Source: Lachnospiraceae bacterium
Lineage (GTDB): Bacteria; Bacillota; Clostridia; Lachnospirales; Lachnospiraceae
Reading direction: 5' to 3'
DNA length: 64,000 bases
Assembly (NCBI GenBank): GCA_014239155.1
Contig: JAAZZQ010000060.1
Coordinates: 1-64,000 of the forward strand
Part shown: positions 43,432 to 51,573 of the stretch, piece after piece
Position numbering within the stretch: position 1 is the first letter of the stretch
Layout of the letters: the number at the start of each line of letters is the position of its first letter
The notes under the pieces: model-generated
The model's input: the letters and a program-made list of their open reading frames with translations, nothing else
The model's database searches: none
What the model was told of the DNA's origin: nothing
Made by a program: the position numbers and the translations under genes

Positions 43432-44805
43432 ATGAACAGGAGAAATAGATGGAAGTATACAGGGGCGGTCGCAGGAGCAGGACTTGCAGTTGTGTTGTTT
43501 AGCAGCGGAGTATACGCAAACACCAGTCCAAAAAAAGAAGAGGAAATTCGGGTTATTTCATTTGATGATTCAGAAAGTAACAGTGAGGAAACTGCAGAGA
43601 CAGAGACTCTTTCTACCGAGGAAAGTTCGGAGTCCTTCTCTAGCGAGGAGTTTTTGACACAAGGCACAGAGACTGTGCCAGAAAGTAGTATAGAAGATAG
43701 TGCACAGGAAAATCCTGGCTTGTCGGCAGGGGCAGGAGAAGTACTTGACAACACAGAAGAGACAGAGATAGAAGAGACAACAATAGATTTGGGACTGTCG
43801 GCGGGGGCAGGAGAAGTACTTGACAACACAGAAGAGACAGAAGCGATGACAGAGGATTTAGGGCTGTCAGCGGGGGCAGGAGAAGTGCTTGACAATGTGG
43901 ATGAACAGGCAAGAAGCGTGGAGGTATCACAGGAGCCGCAATCACAGGAATCCAAAGATTATTGGGGATATACCAACCTTGGGATTGCGCATGTAGACAA
44001 TCATTTGAATATTCGACAGGAGCCAAGCGAAAGTGGCAAATTAATTGGAAAACTGCCAAAAGATGCAGCGTGTGAGATTTTGGATATTGATGAGAATGGA
44101 TGGGCACATATCAAGTCTGGAAAGGTAGAGGGATATTGCAGTACTGAATTTCTCTACACAGGTGAGCAAGCGATTGCACGGGGAAGCGAGGTTGCTTCTA
44201 TGATTGCAGTGGTAAATACACAGACGCTCAAAGTAAGAGAGGAACCAAACACAGATTCTATTGTAATTACATTGATTCCACAAGAGGAGGAATTGGAAGT
44301 AGTTGAGATTATGGACAATGGCTGGGTAAAATTTCTACTCGATGACGAAGAGGCATATGTATCTGGGGATTATGTTGATGTGGAGGAACGACTTGAGAAG
44401 GCAGTTACTCTTACAGAGCTAATGTATGGTCAGGGAGTTTCCAATGTGCGTGTAGACTTAGTACAGTATGCAAAACAGTTTGTTGGAAATCCTTATGTCT
44501 GGGGAGGAACAAGCCTGACGAAAGGTGCAGATTGCTCTGGTTTTACACTGAGCATCTATAAAAAATATGGTGTGAGTCTTCCACATCATGCGGCATCGCA
44601 AGCGCAGATGGGGACGAAAGTGGATTACAGCTCCGCACAGCCGGGAGACTTAGTGTTTTACGCAAAGAATGGTCGGATAAATCATGTGGCAATCTACATA
44701 GGTAATGGACAGGTGATTCATGCCTCCAGCCCAAAGACAGGAATTAAGATTTCAAGCTGGAATTATCGTACTCCGGCAGGAATCAGAAGATATCTGCCAA
44801 ATTAA
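43432..44805 (+). CDS. Exported NlpC/P60 peptidoglycan hydrolase with two SH3 domains
   Basis: A 457-residue wall hydrolase. A signal peptide (1 to about 29) is followed by an acidic Ser/Thr/Glu-rich linker with three copies of GLSAGAGEVLDN beginning at residues 96, 121 and 144. Two bacterial SH3 domains follow (about 180-235 and 255-315). The C-terminal NlpC/P60 cysteine peptidase has C368 in GADCSGF and H418 in INHVAIY. Such enzymes cut D-gamma-glutamyl-diaminopimelate links. ATG 43432 is preferred; a TTG at 43420 adds MIGK. Its own promoter is at 43331. Confidence 0.93.
   Translation: MNRRNRWKYTGAVAGAGLAVVLFSSGVYANTSPKKEEEIRVISFDDSESNSEETAETETLSTEESSESFSSEEFLTQGTETVPESSIEDSAQENPGLSAGAGEVLDNTEETEIEETTIDLGLSAGAGEVLDNTEETEAMTEDLGLSAGAGEVLDNVDEQARSVEVSQEPQSQESKDYWGYTNLGIAHVDNHLNIRQEPSESGKLIGKLPKDAACEILDIDENGWAHIKSGKVEGYCSTEFLYTGEQAIARGSEVASMIAVVNTQTLKVREEPNTDSIVITLIPQEEELEVVEIMDNGWVKFLLDDEEAYVSGDYVDVEERLEKAVTLTELMYGQGVSNVRVDLVQYAKQFVGNPYVWGGTSLTKGADCSGFTLSIYKKYGVSLPHHAASQAQMGTKVDYSSAQPGDLVFYAKNGRINHVAIYIGNGQVIHASSPKTGIKISSWNYRTPAGIRRYLPN
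43717..43896 (+). repeat. Three-copy coding repeat in the NlpC/P60 linker
   Basis: Copies start at 43717, 43792 and 43861 (spacing 75 and 69 bases), each encoding GLSAGAGEVLDN. The first two also share NTEETE. Confidence 0.9.
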
Positions 44806-44856
44806 TTTCTAAATGATACCGCTAGAACATGTTTGAAAAATCCATATAAAATTGTA

Positions 44857-44885
44857 TTGCATAATCAAAGCTCCTGTGATATACT
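44857..44885 (+). promoter_or_regulatory. rpsO promoter
   Basis: TTGCAT at 44857-44862, a 17-base spacer, TATACT at 44880-44885. Confidence 0.7.
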
Positions 44886-44888
44886 GAT

Positions 44889-44978
44889 TGAGTGTGCTGT
44901 TGGTGCAGTACACTCAAATAAGCTGATGCCCAGTGTCGGGATACTCCAACCCAGACTTGGTGTCTAGTGATTATAATA
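44889..44978 (+). promoter_or_regulatory. Structured rpsO leader, candidate S15 autoregulatory RNA
   Basis: The ~110-base leader contains GAGTGT-G-CTG pairing with CAG-T-ACACTC around a small loop, then CCAGTGTCGGG and CCCAGACTTGG segments able to pair. S15 represses its own mRNA through leader structures in several bacteria. I cannot confirm the binding fold from sequence alone. Confidence 0.4.
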
Positions 44979-45006
44979 GATTGATTTATTATGGAGGATT
45001 TTTAAA

Positions 45007-45273
45007 ATGATTTCTAAGGAAAAAAAGCAGGCGATTATTGCTGAGTATGGCAGAAAGCCGGGTGACACAGGTTCGCCTGAAGTACAAATTGCCATTCTGA
45101 CGGCAAGGATTCAGGAGTTGACAGAGCATTTGAAGGACAATCAGAAAGACCATCATTCAAGACGTGGTCTTTTAAAGATGGTTGGTCAGAGACGTGGTTT
45201 GCTTGACTATTTAAAGGGCGTTGATATAGAAGGATATCGTGCTCTTATTGAGAAGCTTGGTATCAGAAAGTAA
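45007..45273 (+). CDS. rpsO: 30S ribosomal protein S15
   Basis: An 88-residue S15 with [38 protein letters not shown] and the terminal EKLGIRK. It binds the 16S central domain as a primary assembly protein. ATGGAGGATTT precedes the start. It has its own promoter and leader and a strong terminator. Confidence 0.98.
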   Translation: MISKEKKQAIIAEYGRKPGDTGSPEVQIAILTARIQELTEHLKDNQKDHHSRRGLLKMVGQRRGLLDYLKGVDIEGYRALIEKLGIRK

Positions 45274-45297
45274 TTTTTGAATACTTATGCATTTGGA

Positions 45298-45321
45298 GGA
45301 GCGGAATTGTCCGCTCCTTTA
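45298..45321 (+). terminator. rpsO terminator
   Basis: GGAGCGGA and TCCGCTCC arms around a short loop, then TTTAT. Confidence 0.82.
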
Positions 45322-45398
45322 TGTGATAGTGAAGCGAGGAGTTGAACTGTTATTATTCAATCTATGTGTAGTTTAGATAGGAGCTTGTTTCGAGACCG

Positions 45399-45432
45399 CT
45401 GAAAAGTTTATGAATCTTTGTAGATTTTTCAG
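45399..45432. repeat. Nested hairpin in the rpsO-pnp gap
   Basis: CTGAAAA (45399-45405) pairs with TTTTCAG (45426-45432), enclosing AATCT-TTGT-AGATT. It is flanked by direct copies of GTTTCGA. The rest of the 330-base gap shows no gene; it may be the pnp leader, which in other bacteria is RNase III- and PNPase-controlled. Confidence 0.45.
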
Positions 45433-45603
45433 TAGTTTCGACAGAGTTATTGTTCGTGCCTCTGTGAAAGTAGTGAAAATTATACGCCAACAATACCTAA
45501 AATTTTGTTAAAAACGAATGGGCGTGAATAGGAACTCAGCAGGTTCTATCTGACAGGAAGCAAAAATGTTTTGTAGAGAAAAGAAAAGGAGAATTGAAAT
45601 TGT

Positions 45604-47730
45604 ATGGAATACATGACATTCAGTGAGAAGAAGGACAAATCTTATAAGTCTTACAGTATGGACCTGGCAGGGCGTACATTGACCATTGATATTGGAAGAG
45701 TGGCGGCACAGGCAAATGGAGCAGCGTTGATGCACTATGGAGATACTACAGTTTTGTGTACTGCAACTGCGTCAGACAAACCGAGAGACGGCATTGATTT
45801 TTTTCCGCTTTCTGTGGAATTTGAAGAGAAACTTTACTCGGTAGGTAAGATTCCAGGAGGCTTTAATAAGAGAGAAGGGAAAGCAAGCGAGAACGCAATT
45901 CTTACAAGCCGTGTTATTGACAGACCAATGCGTCCCTTGTTTCCAAAGGATTACAGAAATGATGTCACCTTAAACAATATGGTTATGAGTGTTGACCCTG
46001 ATTGTCGCCCAGAGTTAGTTGCTATGATTGGCTCTGCGATTGTCACTTCAATATCAGATATTCCTTTTGATGGTCCATGTGCGACAACGCAGATGGGGCT
46101 TGTTGATGGGGAGTTTGTAGTAAATCCAAATCAGGAACAATGGAAAAATGGGGATTTGCAGCTTACAGTGGCTTCCACAAGCCAGAAGGTGATTATGATT
46201 GAGGCTGGTGCGAATGAAGTGCCAGAGGACAAGATGATTGAGGCAATTTATAAGTGCCATGAGATTAATCAAACAATCATTGCATTTATCAATCAGATAG
46301 TGGCGGAAGTTGGCAAAGTAAAGCATGAATATACAAGCTGTGCGATTCCAGAGGAAATGTTTGCAAGGATTAAGGAGATTGTTCCTCCGGAGGAGATGGA
46401 GGTTGCGGTCTTTACAGATGAAAAGCAGGTAAGAGAGGAGAATATCCGAAAGATTACTGAAAAACTTGAAGAGGCTTTTGCAGATAATGAAGAGTGGCTT
46501 GCTATTTTAGGGGAAGCGATATATCAGTATCAGAAAAAGACTGTCCGCAAGATGATTTTGAAAGACCATAAGCGTCCTGATGGCCGTGCAATTACACAGA
46601 TTCGTCCACTTGCTGCTGAGGTTGACATTATTCCAAGAGTGCATGGATCGGCAATGTTTACACGTGGGCAGACACAGATTTGTACTGTTACAACTTTGGC
46701 GCCGTTATCGGAAGTACAAAAAATTGATGGGCTTGACGAGAATGAGACAGCAAAAAGATATATGCATCATTATAATTTTCCATCTTATTCAGTGGGTGAG
46801 ACAAAGCCGTCAAGAGGACCAGGAAGACGTGAGATTGGTCATGGCGCGCTGGCTGAGAAAGCGCTCGTACCTGTAATTCCGTCAGAGGAAGAATTTCCAT
46901 ATGCAATCCGCACAGTATCTGAGACCTTTGAGTCAAATGGTTCTACATCACAAGGTTCTATCTGTGCTTCTACGATGTCGTTGATGGCAGCAGGTGTACC
47001 AATTAAAAAGCCAGTGGCAGGTATTTCTTGTGGTCTGGTAACAGGAGAGACAGATGACGATTATATTGTGCTAACTGACATTCAGGGGCTTGAGGATTTC
47101 TTTGGTGATATGGATTTTAAGGTTGCTGGAACAAAAGATGGCATTACAGCAATTCAGATGGATATCAAGATTCATGGTTTGACCAGACCGATTGTTGAGG
47201 AGGCTATTGCAAAGACAAGAGATGCCAGAATGTACATTCTAAACGAGATTATGCTTCCATGTATCAGTCAGCCCAGACCAACTGTTGGCGAGTATGCGCC
47301 AAAGATTATTCAGACGAAAATTGACCCGGAGAAGATTGGCGATGTAGTTGGGCAGAGAGGCAAGACCATTAATACCATTATTGAGCAGACTGGTGTAAAG
47401 ATTGATATTTCTGATGATGGTTTTGTCAGCATATGTGGTACGGATCAGAAGATGATGGATAAGGCGTGTGAGATGATTAAGATTATTACGACAGATTTTG
47501 AGGCTGGTCAAGTGTTTAAGGGTAAGGTAGTCAGCATTAAAGAGTTTGGCGCATTTCTTGAGTTTGCACCCGGAAAAGAAGGCATGGTTCATATTTCTAA
47601 AATTGCAAAGGAGCGCATAAACCATGTTGAAGATGTGCTGACGCTCGGCGATGTTGTTACTGTAGTATGTCTTGGCAGAGACAAAATGGGGCGTATTAGC
47701 TTTTCAATGAAGGACGTAGCACAACAGTAA
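45604..47730 (+). CDS. pnp: Polynucleotide phosphorylase
   Basis: A 708-residue PNPase with two RNase PH domains (about 12-215 and 320-545), the helical linker, a KH domain with VVGQRGKTINTIIEQTGVKI (about 580) and an S1 domain (about 625-695). The catalytic core stretch MDIKIHGLT is present. It degrades RNA 3' to 5' using phosphate and is a degradosome component. An in-frame ATG at 45613 is an alternative start; AAAGGAG lies 12 bases before the first ATG. Confidence 0.97.
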   Translation: MEYMTFSEKKDKSYKSYSMDLAGRTLTIDIGRVAAQANGAALMHYGDTTVLCTATASDKPRDGIDFFPLSVEFEEKLYSVGKIPGGFNKREGKASENAILTSRVIDRPMRPLFPKDYRNDVTLNNMVMSVDPDCRPELVAMIGSAIVTSISDIPFDGPCATTQMGLVDGEFVVNPNQEQWKNGDLQLTVASTSQKVIMIEAGANEVPEDKMIEAIYKCHEINQTIIAFINQIVAEVGKVKHEYTSCAIPEEMFARIKEIVPPEEMEVAVFTDEKQVREENIRKITEKLEEAFADNEEWLAILGEAIYQYQKKTVRKMILKDHKRPDGRAITQIRPLAAEVDIIPRVHGSAMFTRGQTQICTVTTLAPLSEVQKIDGLDENETAKRYMHHYNFPSYSVGETKPSRGPGRREIGHGALAEKALVPVIPSEEEFPYAIRTVSETFESNGSTSQGSICASTMSLMAAGVPIKKPVAGISCGLVTGETDDDYIVLTDIQGLEDFFGDMDFKVAGTKDGITAIQMDIKIHGLTRPIVEEAIAKTRDARMYILNEIMLPCISQPRPTVGEYAPKIIQTKIDPEKIGDVVGQRGKTINTIIEQTGVKIDISDDGFVSICGTDQKMMDKACEMIKIITTDFEAGQVFKGKVVSIKEFGAFLEFAPGKEGMVHISKIAKERINHVEDVLTLGDVVTVVCLGRDKMGRISFSMKDVAQQ

Positions 47731-47753
47731 TATATAATAGGACTGCTGTATTA

Positions 47754-47785
47754 GGGAGACACTTTTAAAAGAGGGTCTCCTTTTT
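47754..47785 (+). terminator. pnp terminator
   Basis: GGGAGAC-CTTTT pairs with AGAG-GTCTCC, followed by TTTTTG. Confidence 0.9.
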
Positions 47786-47845
47786 GATAAAAAGGTTTGG
47801 GAAAAGGAAATTTTATCAAAAATATAGCGTGTGTGGAGGTAAAAT

Positions 47846-48343
47846 ATGACGGATCAGTTGTTTGGTGAATTAGACAAAGATTATTATGGATGGGAAGGCG
47901 CATCAACCTTGGATTTTGGTGGAAATGCATATCCTGTAGAACTATGTGTCAAAGTGAAAAATAATAGTGAGATTATGCCAATCCAGAGAGAGGCGTATCA
48001 GCGTTTTATAGAGAGCTGGCCAGTATTGCAAGAGAAATTGATAGAAGAATTAATCAAATACTATAATGAGGAAGAGCGCTTTAGCTATGGTCCAGATGAC
48101 GAGGAAGAATTGGCAGAATGGTGGCCTGAAATTACAACAAAGGAAGCACTTCTGAAGGCAGTCACATTAGAGAAAATTGTGATTCCACAGGATTTTATAA
48201 TGGAAGTGGTTAGAAAGGGAAGGTGCATTTATTTGTTATTTTCGAGAACTTGGGGCGGCGAGGATTGGGATGACAATGGAATTGGCGTCTGCTGCGTAAA
48301 TGAGGAAGTTGACGAAATCGCATATAAAGATATTGCATATTAA
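47846..48343 (+). CDS. DUF6985-like protein, possible immunity-type domain
   Basis: A 165-residue acidic cytosolic protein. It opens with LFGELDKDYYGWEGASTLDFGGNAYPVEL and contains an AYQRFIESWPVLQEKLIEELIKYY helix, a pattern I associate with DUF6985 proteins, which often occur as solitary accessory or immunity-like genes. No catalytic motif is evident. GGAGG lies eight bases before the ATG. No toxin gene is adjacent, so an immunity role is only a possibility. A weak hairpin with CTCTTTG follows at 48345. Confidence 0.7.
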   Translation: MTDQLFGELDKDYYGWEGASTLDFGGNAYPVELCVKVKNNSEIMPIQREAYQRFIESWPVLQEKLIEELIKYYNEEERFSYGPDDEEELAEWWPEITTKEALLKAVTLEKIVIPQDFIMEVVRKGRCIYLLFSRTWGGEDWDDNGIGVCCVNEEVDEIAYKDIAY

Positions 48344-48344
48344 G

Positions 48345-48374
48345 GAGCTGTAAGGGTATTTCTTTGCAGCTCTT
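48345..48374 (+). terminator. Terminator-like hairpin
   Basis: GAGCTG at 48345-48350 pairs with CAGCTC at 48366-48371, followed by TTTG. Confidence 0.55.
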
Positions 48375-48537
48375 TGCGGATTTTTCGTATAAATTTATTG
48401 AAACTTCTGTGATTCCTGTTACCCTATATCAGTGAAGGGAATTGAAAATCCCTAATCCGGTACAATATAGTGCCACGGATATCCAAAGGGCAACTTTTTT
48501 GAATGGTTGTCAATGTTACAATACCGGAGGAAACATA

Positions 48538-49581
48538 ATGAAACAGGAAGAACTGGAATTTTATATTGATACATATGGCAAAGACTTATACTCGTTTTGT
48601 CGTTGTGTAACGCGCAGTTGTCAAGAAGCGGATGATTTGTATCAGGATACATTTGCATTGCGGAAAGCATTTTTGAGTAAGGATGCAATCTTAGTGAACG
48701 AGACACAAGAGAGTGGGGGATACAAGGTTACACTTTTGGGAAGTGTTGCTGGCAAGAGTATTAGTAACTTTATGGAAACCAATGATTATGGAGAGGTTTT
48801 GGATAACAGAATTTATACTGTAGTGGCAATTGAGCGTGCTGACGGAACACCGATGCCAGATACAAGTTCTGATGATTATGGAAAAGAGGAATTTTATGTA
48901 TCGCATTATATTTGTGGATTAGATCCCAATGTTTACAGTTTGATGTGCATGGGTGGCGGGTATACAGCATTTGTCAAGAACGGTGTACAATATCGGATTT
49001 TAGATATGGACAATATTGAGATGTTCGCGGATAAGGGGATTTATGTAGGTGTCAGCACAGGGACATTTTATGATACAAATGCTTATATCTATCATGCGGA
49101 GACAGGAGAAATGAGCTGCAATGAAAGTTATTCTGGTGTAAATGCACTGTTTCAACTTCCAATCGACAAGAACAAGGCAGACCCTGCAGCGGCAGCGGCT
49201 TATTTAAAAGCGTTTGAGGAAGCTATGAATCAACTAGCAGAACCAATTGAGAAAGACTCTGTGGATTTGAGTGTGGATGCATTTATGGAAAACTTGACAC
49301 CTGAGAATATTGACGAGTATGCAATGCCAGTGGAATCAACAAGACAGATATGCACGATTGATGAGAAAAGAATGGTTCACTATTCCTATAAAATGAATGA
49401 TACTGAGGGAAATGGAGCAGTGCCATTTGATACATTGTTTCCGGATAACAAGACAGGAATAAGCCCTACTTTCAATTATGATTATTCAGAAAATGGACTT
49501 GCAGATTTGTGTATTGATGTGTTTATGCGAAATGATGATGGCACAGTTACTTATGTGGTTTATCAGCCAAAGAATGTATAA
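48538..49581 (+). pseudogene. In-frame chimera: ECF sigma N-terminus fused to DUF4179 anti-sigma outer domain
   Basis: A 347-residue open frame with GGAGG seven bases before ATG 48538. Residues 1-39 (MKQEELEFYIDTYGKDLYSF onward to DDLYQDTF) are the start of region 2 of a Lachnospiraceae ECF sigma factor. From about residue 41 the sequence is the extracytoplasmic domain of a DUF4179 anti-sigma protein: SGGYKVTLLGSVAGKSIS, VVAIERADGTPMPDTSSD and onward to the end. Sigma regions 2.3-4 and the anti-sigma cytoplasmic and membrane parts are missing. The simplest reading is one deletion joining the two genes of a sigma/anti-sigma operon in frame near 48655-48680. With neither DNA-binding parts nor a membrane anchor, the product is unlikely to work as either parent. 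It is still open, so the deletion is recent or the product is kept. Confidence 0.8.
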
Positions 49582-49594
49582 TTTTTTAAAAACT

Positions 49595-49609
49595 TGACAT
49601 AAGATGTCA
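49595..49609. promoter_or_regulatory. Palindrome upstream of the ClbS-like gene
   Basis: TGACA-TAAGA-TGTCA is a perfect 5+5 palindrome overlapping a TTGACA. A TATAAT follows at 49622 but at 22-base spacing, so the promoter call is weak while the palindrome could be an operator. Confidence 0.4.
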
Positions 49610-49625
49610 TATTTTAACGCATATA

Positions 49626-49705
49626 ATGTAGTTATTCAGTAAAATGATTTATGAGCAAATTTTATGTATAATATTTGTTCATTTATAGGAACTGGATAAC
49701 TACAT
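49626..49705 (+). repeat. Long inverted repeat in the leader of the ClbS-like gene
   Basis: ATGTAGTTATTCAGT (49626-49640) and ACTGGATAACTACAT (49691-49705) are complementary at 14 of 15 positions around a 50-base AT-rich loop containing another TATAAT (49667). The right arm ends 23 bases before the start codon. Confidence 0.6.
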
Positions 49706-49727
49706 TTTTTTAAAGGAGAATGAAATT

Positions 49728-50273
49728 ATGGCAAGACCAACAACAAAAACAGATTTAATTGAGGCTTCAAACAATGGGTATGAAAGTCTGATGGCATTTA
49801 TTGATTCTATGGCAGAACAGGAGTTGACAACACCTTTTGATTTTTCACAGGATGAGAAGAAAAAGGAGGCACATTGGCAGCGTGACAAAAATCTCCGTGA
49901 TATTTTGATACATCTGTATGAGTGGCATAACCTAACTTTGGATTGGGTATCGTCAAATCAAAAGGGTGAGGAAAAACCGCTTCTGCCAAAACCATATACT
50001 TGGCGAACTTATGGGCAAATGAACATGTTTTTCTGGAAAAAGCATCAAGGGACCTCCTTGGAAGAATCAAAGAAAATGCTAGAGCAGTCGCACCGGGAAA
50101 TTATGCAGCTAGTGGAATGCTTTTCAAATGAACAGTTATTCTTAAAAGGAGTTTTTGATTGGGTGGGAAACAGCCCGCTTGGCTCTTATTTTGTGAGCAA
50201 TACATCCAGCCATTATGTGTGGGCACTAAAAAAGCTCAAGGCGCATCGGAAAGTATGCTCCAATCTCTTATAG
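49728..50273 (+). CDS. ClbS/DfsB family four-helix protein
   Basis: A 181-residue DUF1706/ClbS/DfsB-type protein with the DinB-like four-helix fold. The conserved segments are RDKNLRDILIHLYEWHNL and the WRTYGQMN region. E. coli ClbS is a cyclopropane hydrolase protecting against colibactin, but the family is wide and most members have no known toxin. No biosynthetic cluster is nearby. AAAGGAG precedes the ATG. The leader carries a palindrome and a long inverted repeat, suggesting regulated expression. Confidence 0.88.
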   Translation: MARPTTKTDLIEASNNGYESLMAFIDSMAEQELTTPFDFSQDEKKKEAHWQRDKNLRDILIHLYEWHNLTLDWVSSNQKGEEKPLLPKPYTWRTYGQMNMFFWKKHQGTSLEESKKMLEQSHREIMQLVECFSNEQLFLKGVFDWVGNSPLGSYFVSNTSSHYVWALKKLKAHRKVCSNLL

Positions 50274-50344
50274 TGCGTTTGTGCTTCGTAGCAAAGGCTT
50301 TGCTTTGATAGCAATCATTCAACATTAAAGTTTTGATAAAATAA

Positions 50345-50373
50345 TTGACGTATTATTGATGTTAACCTATAAT
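50345..50373 (+). promoter_or_regulatory. bioB promoter
   Basis: TTGACG at 50345-50350, exactly 17 bases, then TATAAT at 50368-50373. Confidence 0.85.
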
Positions 50374-50391
50374 AAATAAATAAGTTAACAT
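50359..50391 (+). promoter_or_regulatory. BirA-type operator overlapping the bioB promoter
   Basis: ATGTTAAC (50359-50366) and GTTAACAT (50384-50391) are inverted half sites with 17 bases between the GTTAAC cores. That matches the known BirA operator, where the GTTAACC and GGTTAAC halves are separated by about 15. It covers the -10, so biotin-bound BirA would repress the gene. Confidence 0.85.
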
Positions 50392-50406
50392 TTGGAGGTA
50401 ATACGC

Positions 50407-51372
50407 ATGAGCATTATAGAGGAATGCAGACAAAAAATATATGGAGGCGAAAATATAACGCGGCAGGAGGCGATTGCGCTTGCAAAGGAACCATTGGAGA
50501 AGCTAACGGCGGTGGCAGATGAAATCCGAAAACACATGTGCGGAAATCGGTTTGATATGTGTACCATTGTAAATGGCAAGTGTGGAAAGTGTTCAGAGGA
50601 CTGTAAATATTGTGCGCAGAGTATACATTATAATACAGAATGTCAGGAAAGTTATCCGCTTTTGCAGACAGAGGAACTTTTGACAGGAGCGAAGCAGAAC
50701 GAAAAGCAAGGGGTGCTGCGATATTCGATTGTTACATCAGGAAAGCAATTGAGTGAGCGGGAGATTGCGCAGGTCTGCGACAGTATCTGCGTGATTCGCA
50801 GGCAGACAAATATTGAAATTTGTGTTTCTTTTGGGCTTTTAAATGAAAGGCAGTTTGTAAAACTTAAGGAAGCAGGTGTTTCAAGAGTGCACTGTAATTT
50901 GGAGTCATCAAAAAGATATTTTTCTGAAATTTGTACGACGCATACCTATGAAGAAAAAATAGCAACAATAAATGCAGCAAAAAGTGCGGGACTATCTGTG
51001 TGTTCTGGCGGAATTATGGGATTGGGTGAGACAATGGAGGACAGGATTGATATGGCGTTGGATTTGCGAAGGTTAGGAGTAAAATCCATACCAGTAAATC
51101 TTTTAAATCCAATAAAAGGAACTCCTTATGAGAAGAATTCTATTTTGGCAAATGATGAATTTTGCCGTATTATCGCTCTTTTTCGATTTATAATACCAGA
51201 GGGTGATATTAGGCTTGCCGGCGGGAGAGGGCTTTTGAAAGATAAAGGAAAGCGATGTTTTCAGAGTGGTGCCAATGCTGCAATATCGGGAGATATGCTT
51301 ACCACGGCAGGGATAACAGTATCTTCTGATAAAAAGATGTTACAGGAGCTAGCATTTTCCATAGGCAAATAA
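50407..51372 (+). CDS. bioB: Biotin synthase
   Basis: A 321-residue radical-SAM biotin synthase. The cluster cysteines are C62-x3-C66-x2-C69 (CSEDCKYCAQ). The substrate and second-cluster regions RVHCNLESS, CSGGIMGLGET and IRLAGGR are also present. It inserts sulfur into dethiobiotin. No other bio genes are adjacent, so the cell may import dethiobiotin or encode the rest elsewhere. ATG 50407 has GGAGGT eight bases upstream; a frame from 50392 starts within the operator and ribosome-site region. Confidence 0.95.
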   Translation: MSIIEECRQKIYGGENITRQEAIALAKEPLEKLTAVADEIRKHMCGNRFDMCTIVNGKCGKCSEDCKYCAQSIHYNTECQESYPLLQTEELLTGAKQNEKQGVLRYSIVTSGKQLSEREIAQVCDSICVIRRQTNIEICVSFGLLNERQFVKLKEAGVSRVHCNLESSKRYFSEICTTHTYEEKIATINAAKSAGLSVCSGGIMGLGETMEDRIDMALDLRRLGVKSIPVNLLNPIKGTPYEKNSILANDEFCRIIALFRFIIPEGDIRLAGGRGLLKDKGKRCFQSGANAAISGDMLTTAGITVSSDKKMLQELAFSIGK

Positions 51373-51573
51373 AAATTTATGAAAAAGAAAGAAATTTTAG
51401 AGAAATTTTAGAGGATTTTCGTGTATAATATTGTTGGTGAAAAAAATAAAAAAATTTGTAATGAGATGAAACCTTTTTAAGATTTAATACATCTAATATA
51501 TAGAGATAGATTCTCGCAGTTTATCATACGAATTTTTTTGAGAAAAAACAAGAAGACAATAGGGAGACACACT

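Noticed and set aside
43717-43896. Regular repeats as a possible CRISPR array
   Set aside because: Repeats are in-frame coding units (GLSAGAGEVLDN) within a signal-peptide protein, with only three copies and related spacers.
48442-48537. Upstream extension of the sigma/DUF4179 chimera
   Set aside because: The extra 32 codons have no ribosome binding site and do not match ECF sigma N-termini; ATG 48538 has GGAGG at the right distance.
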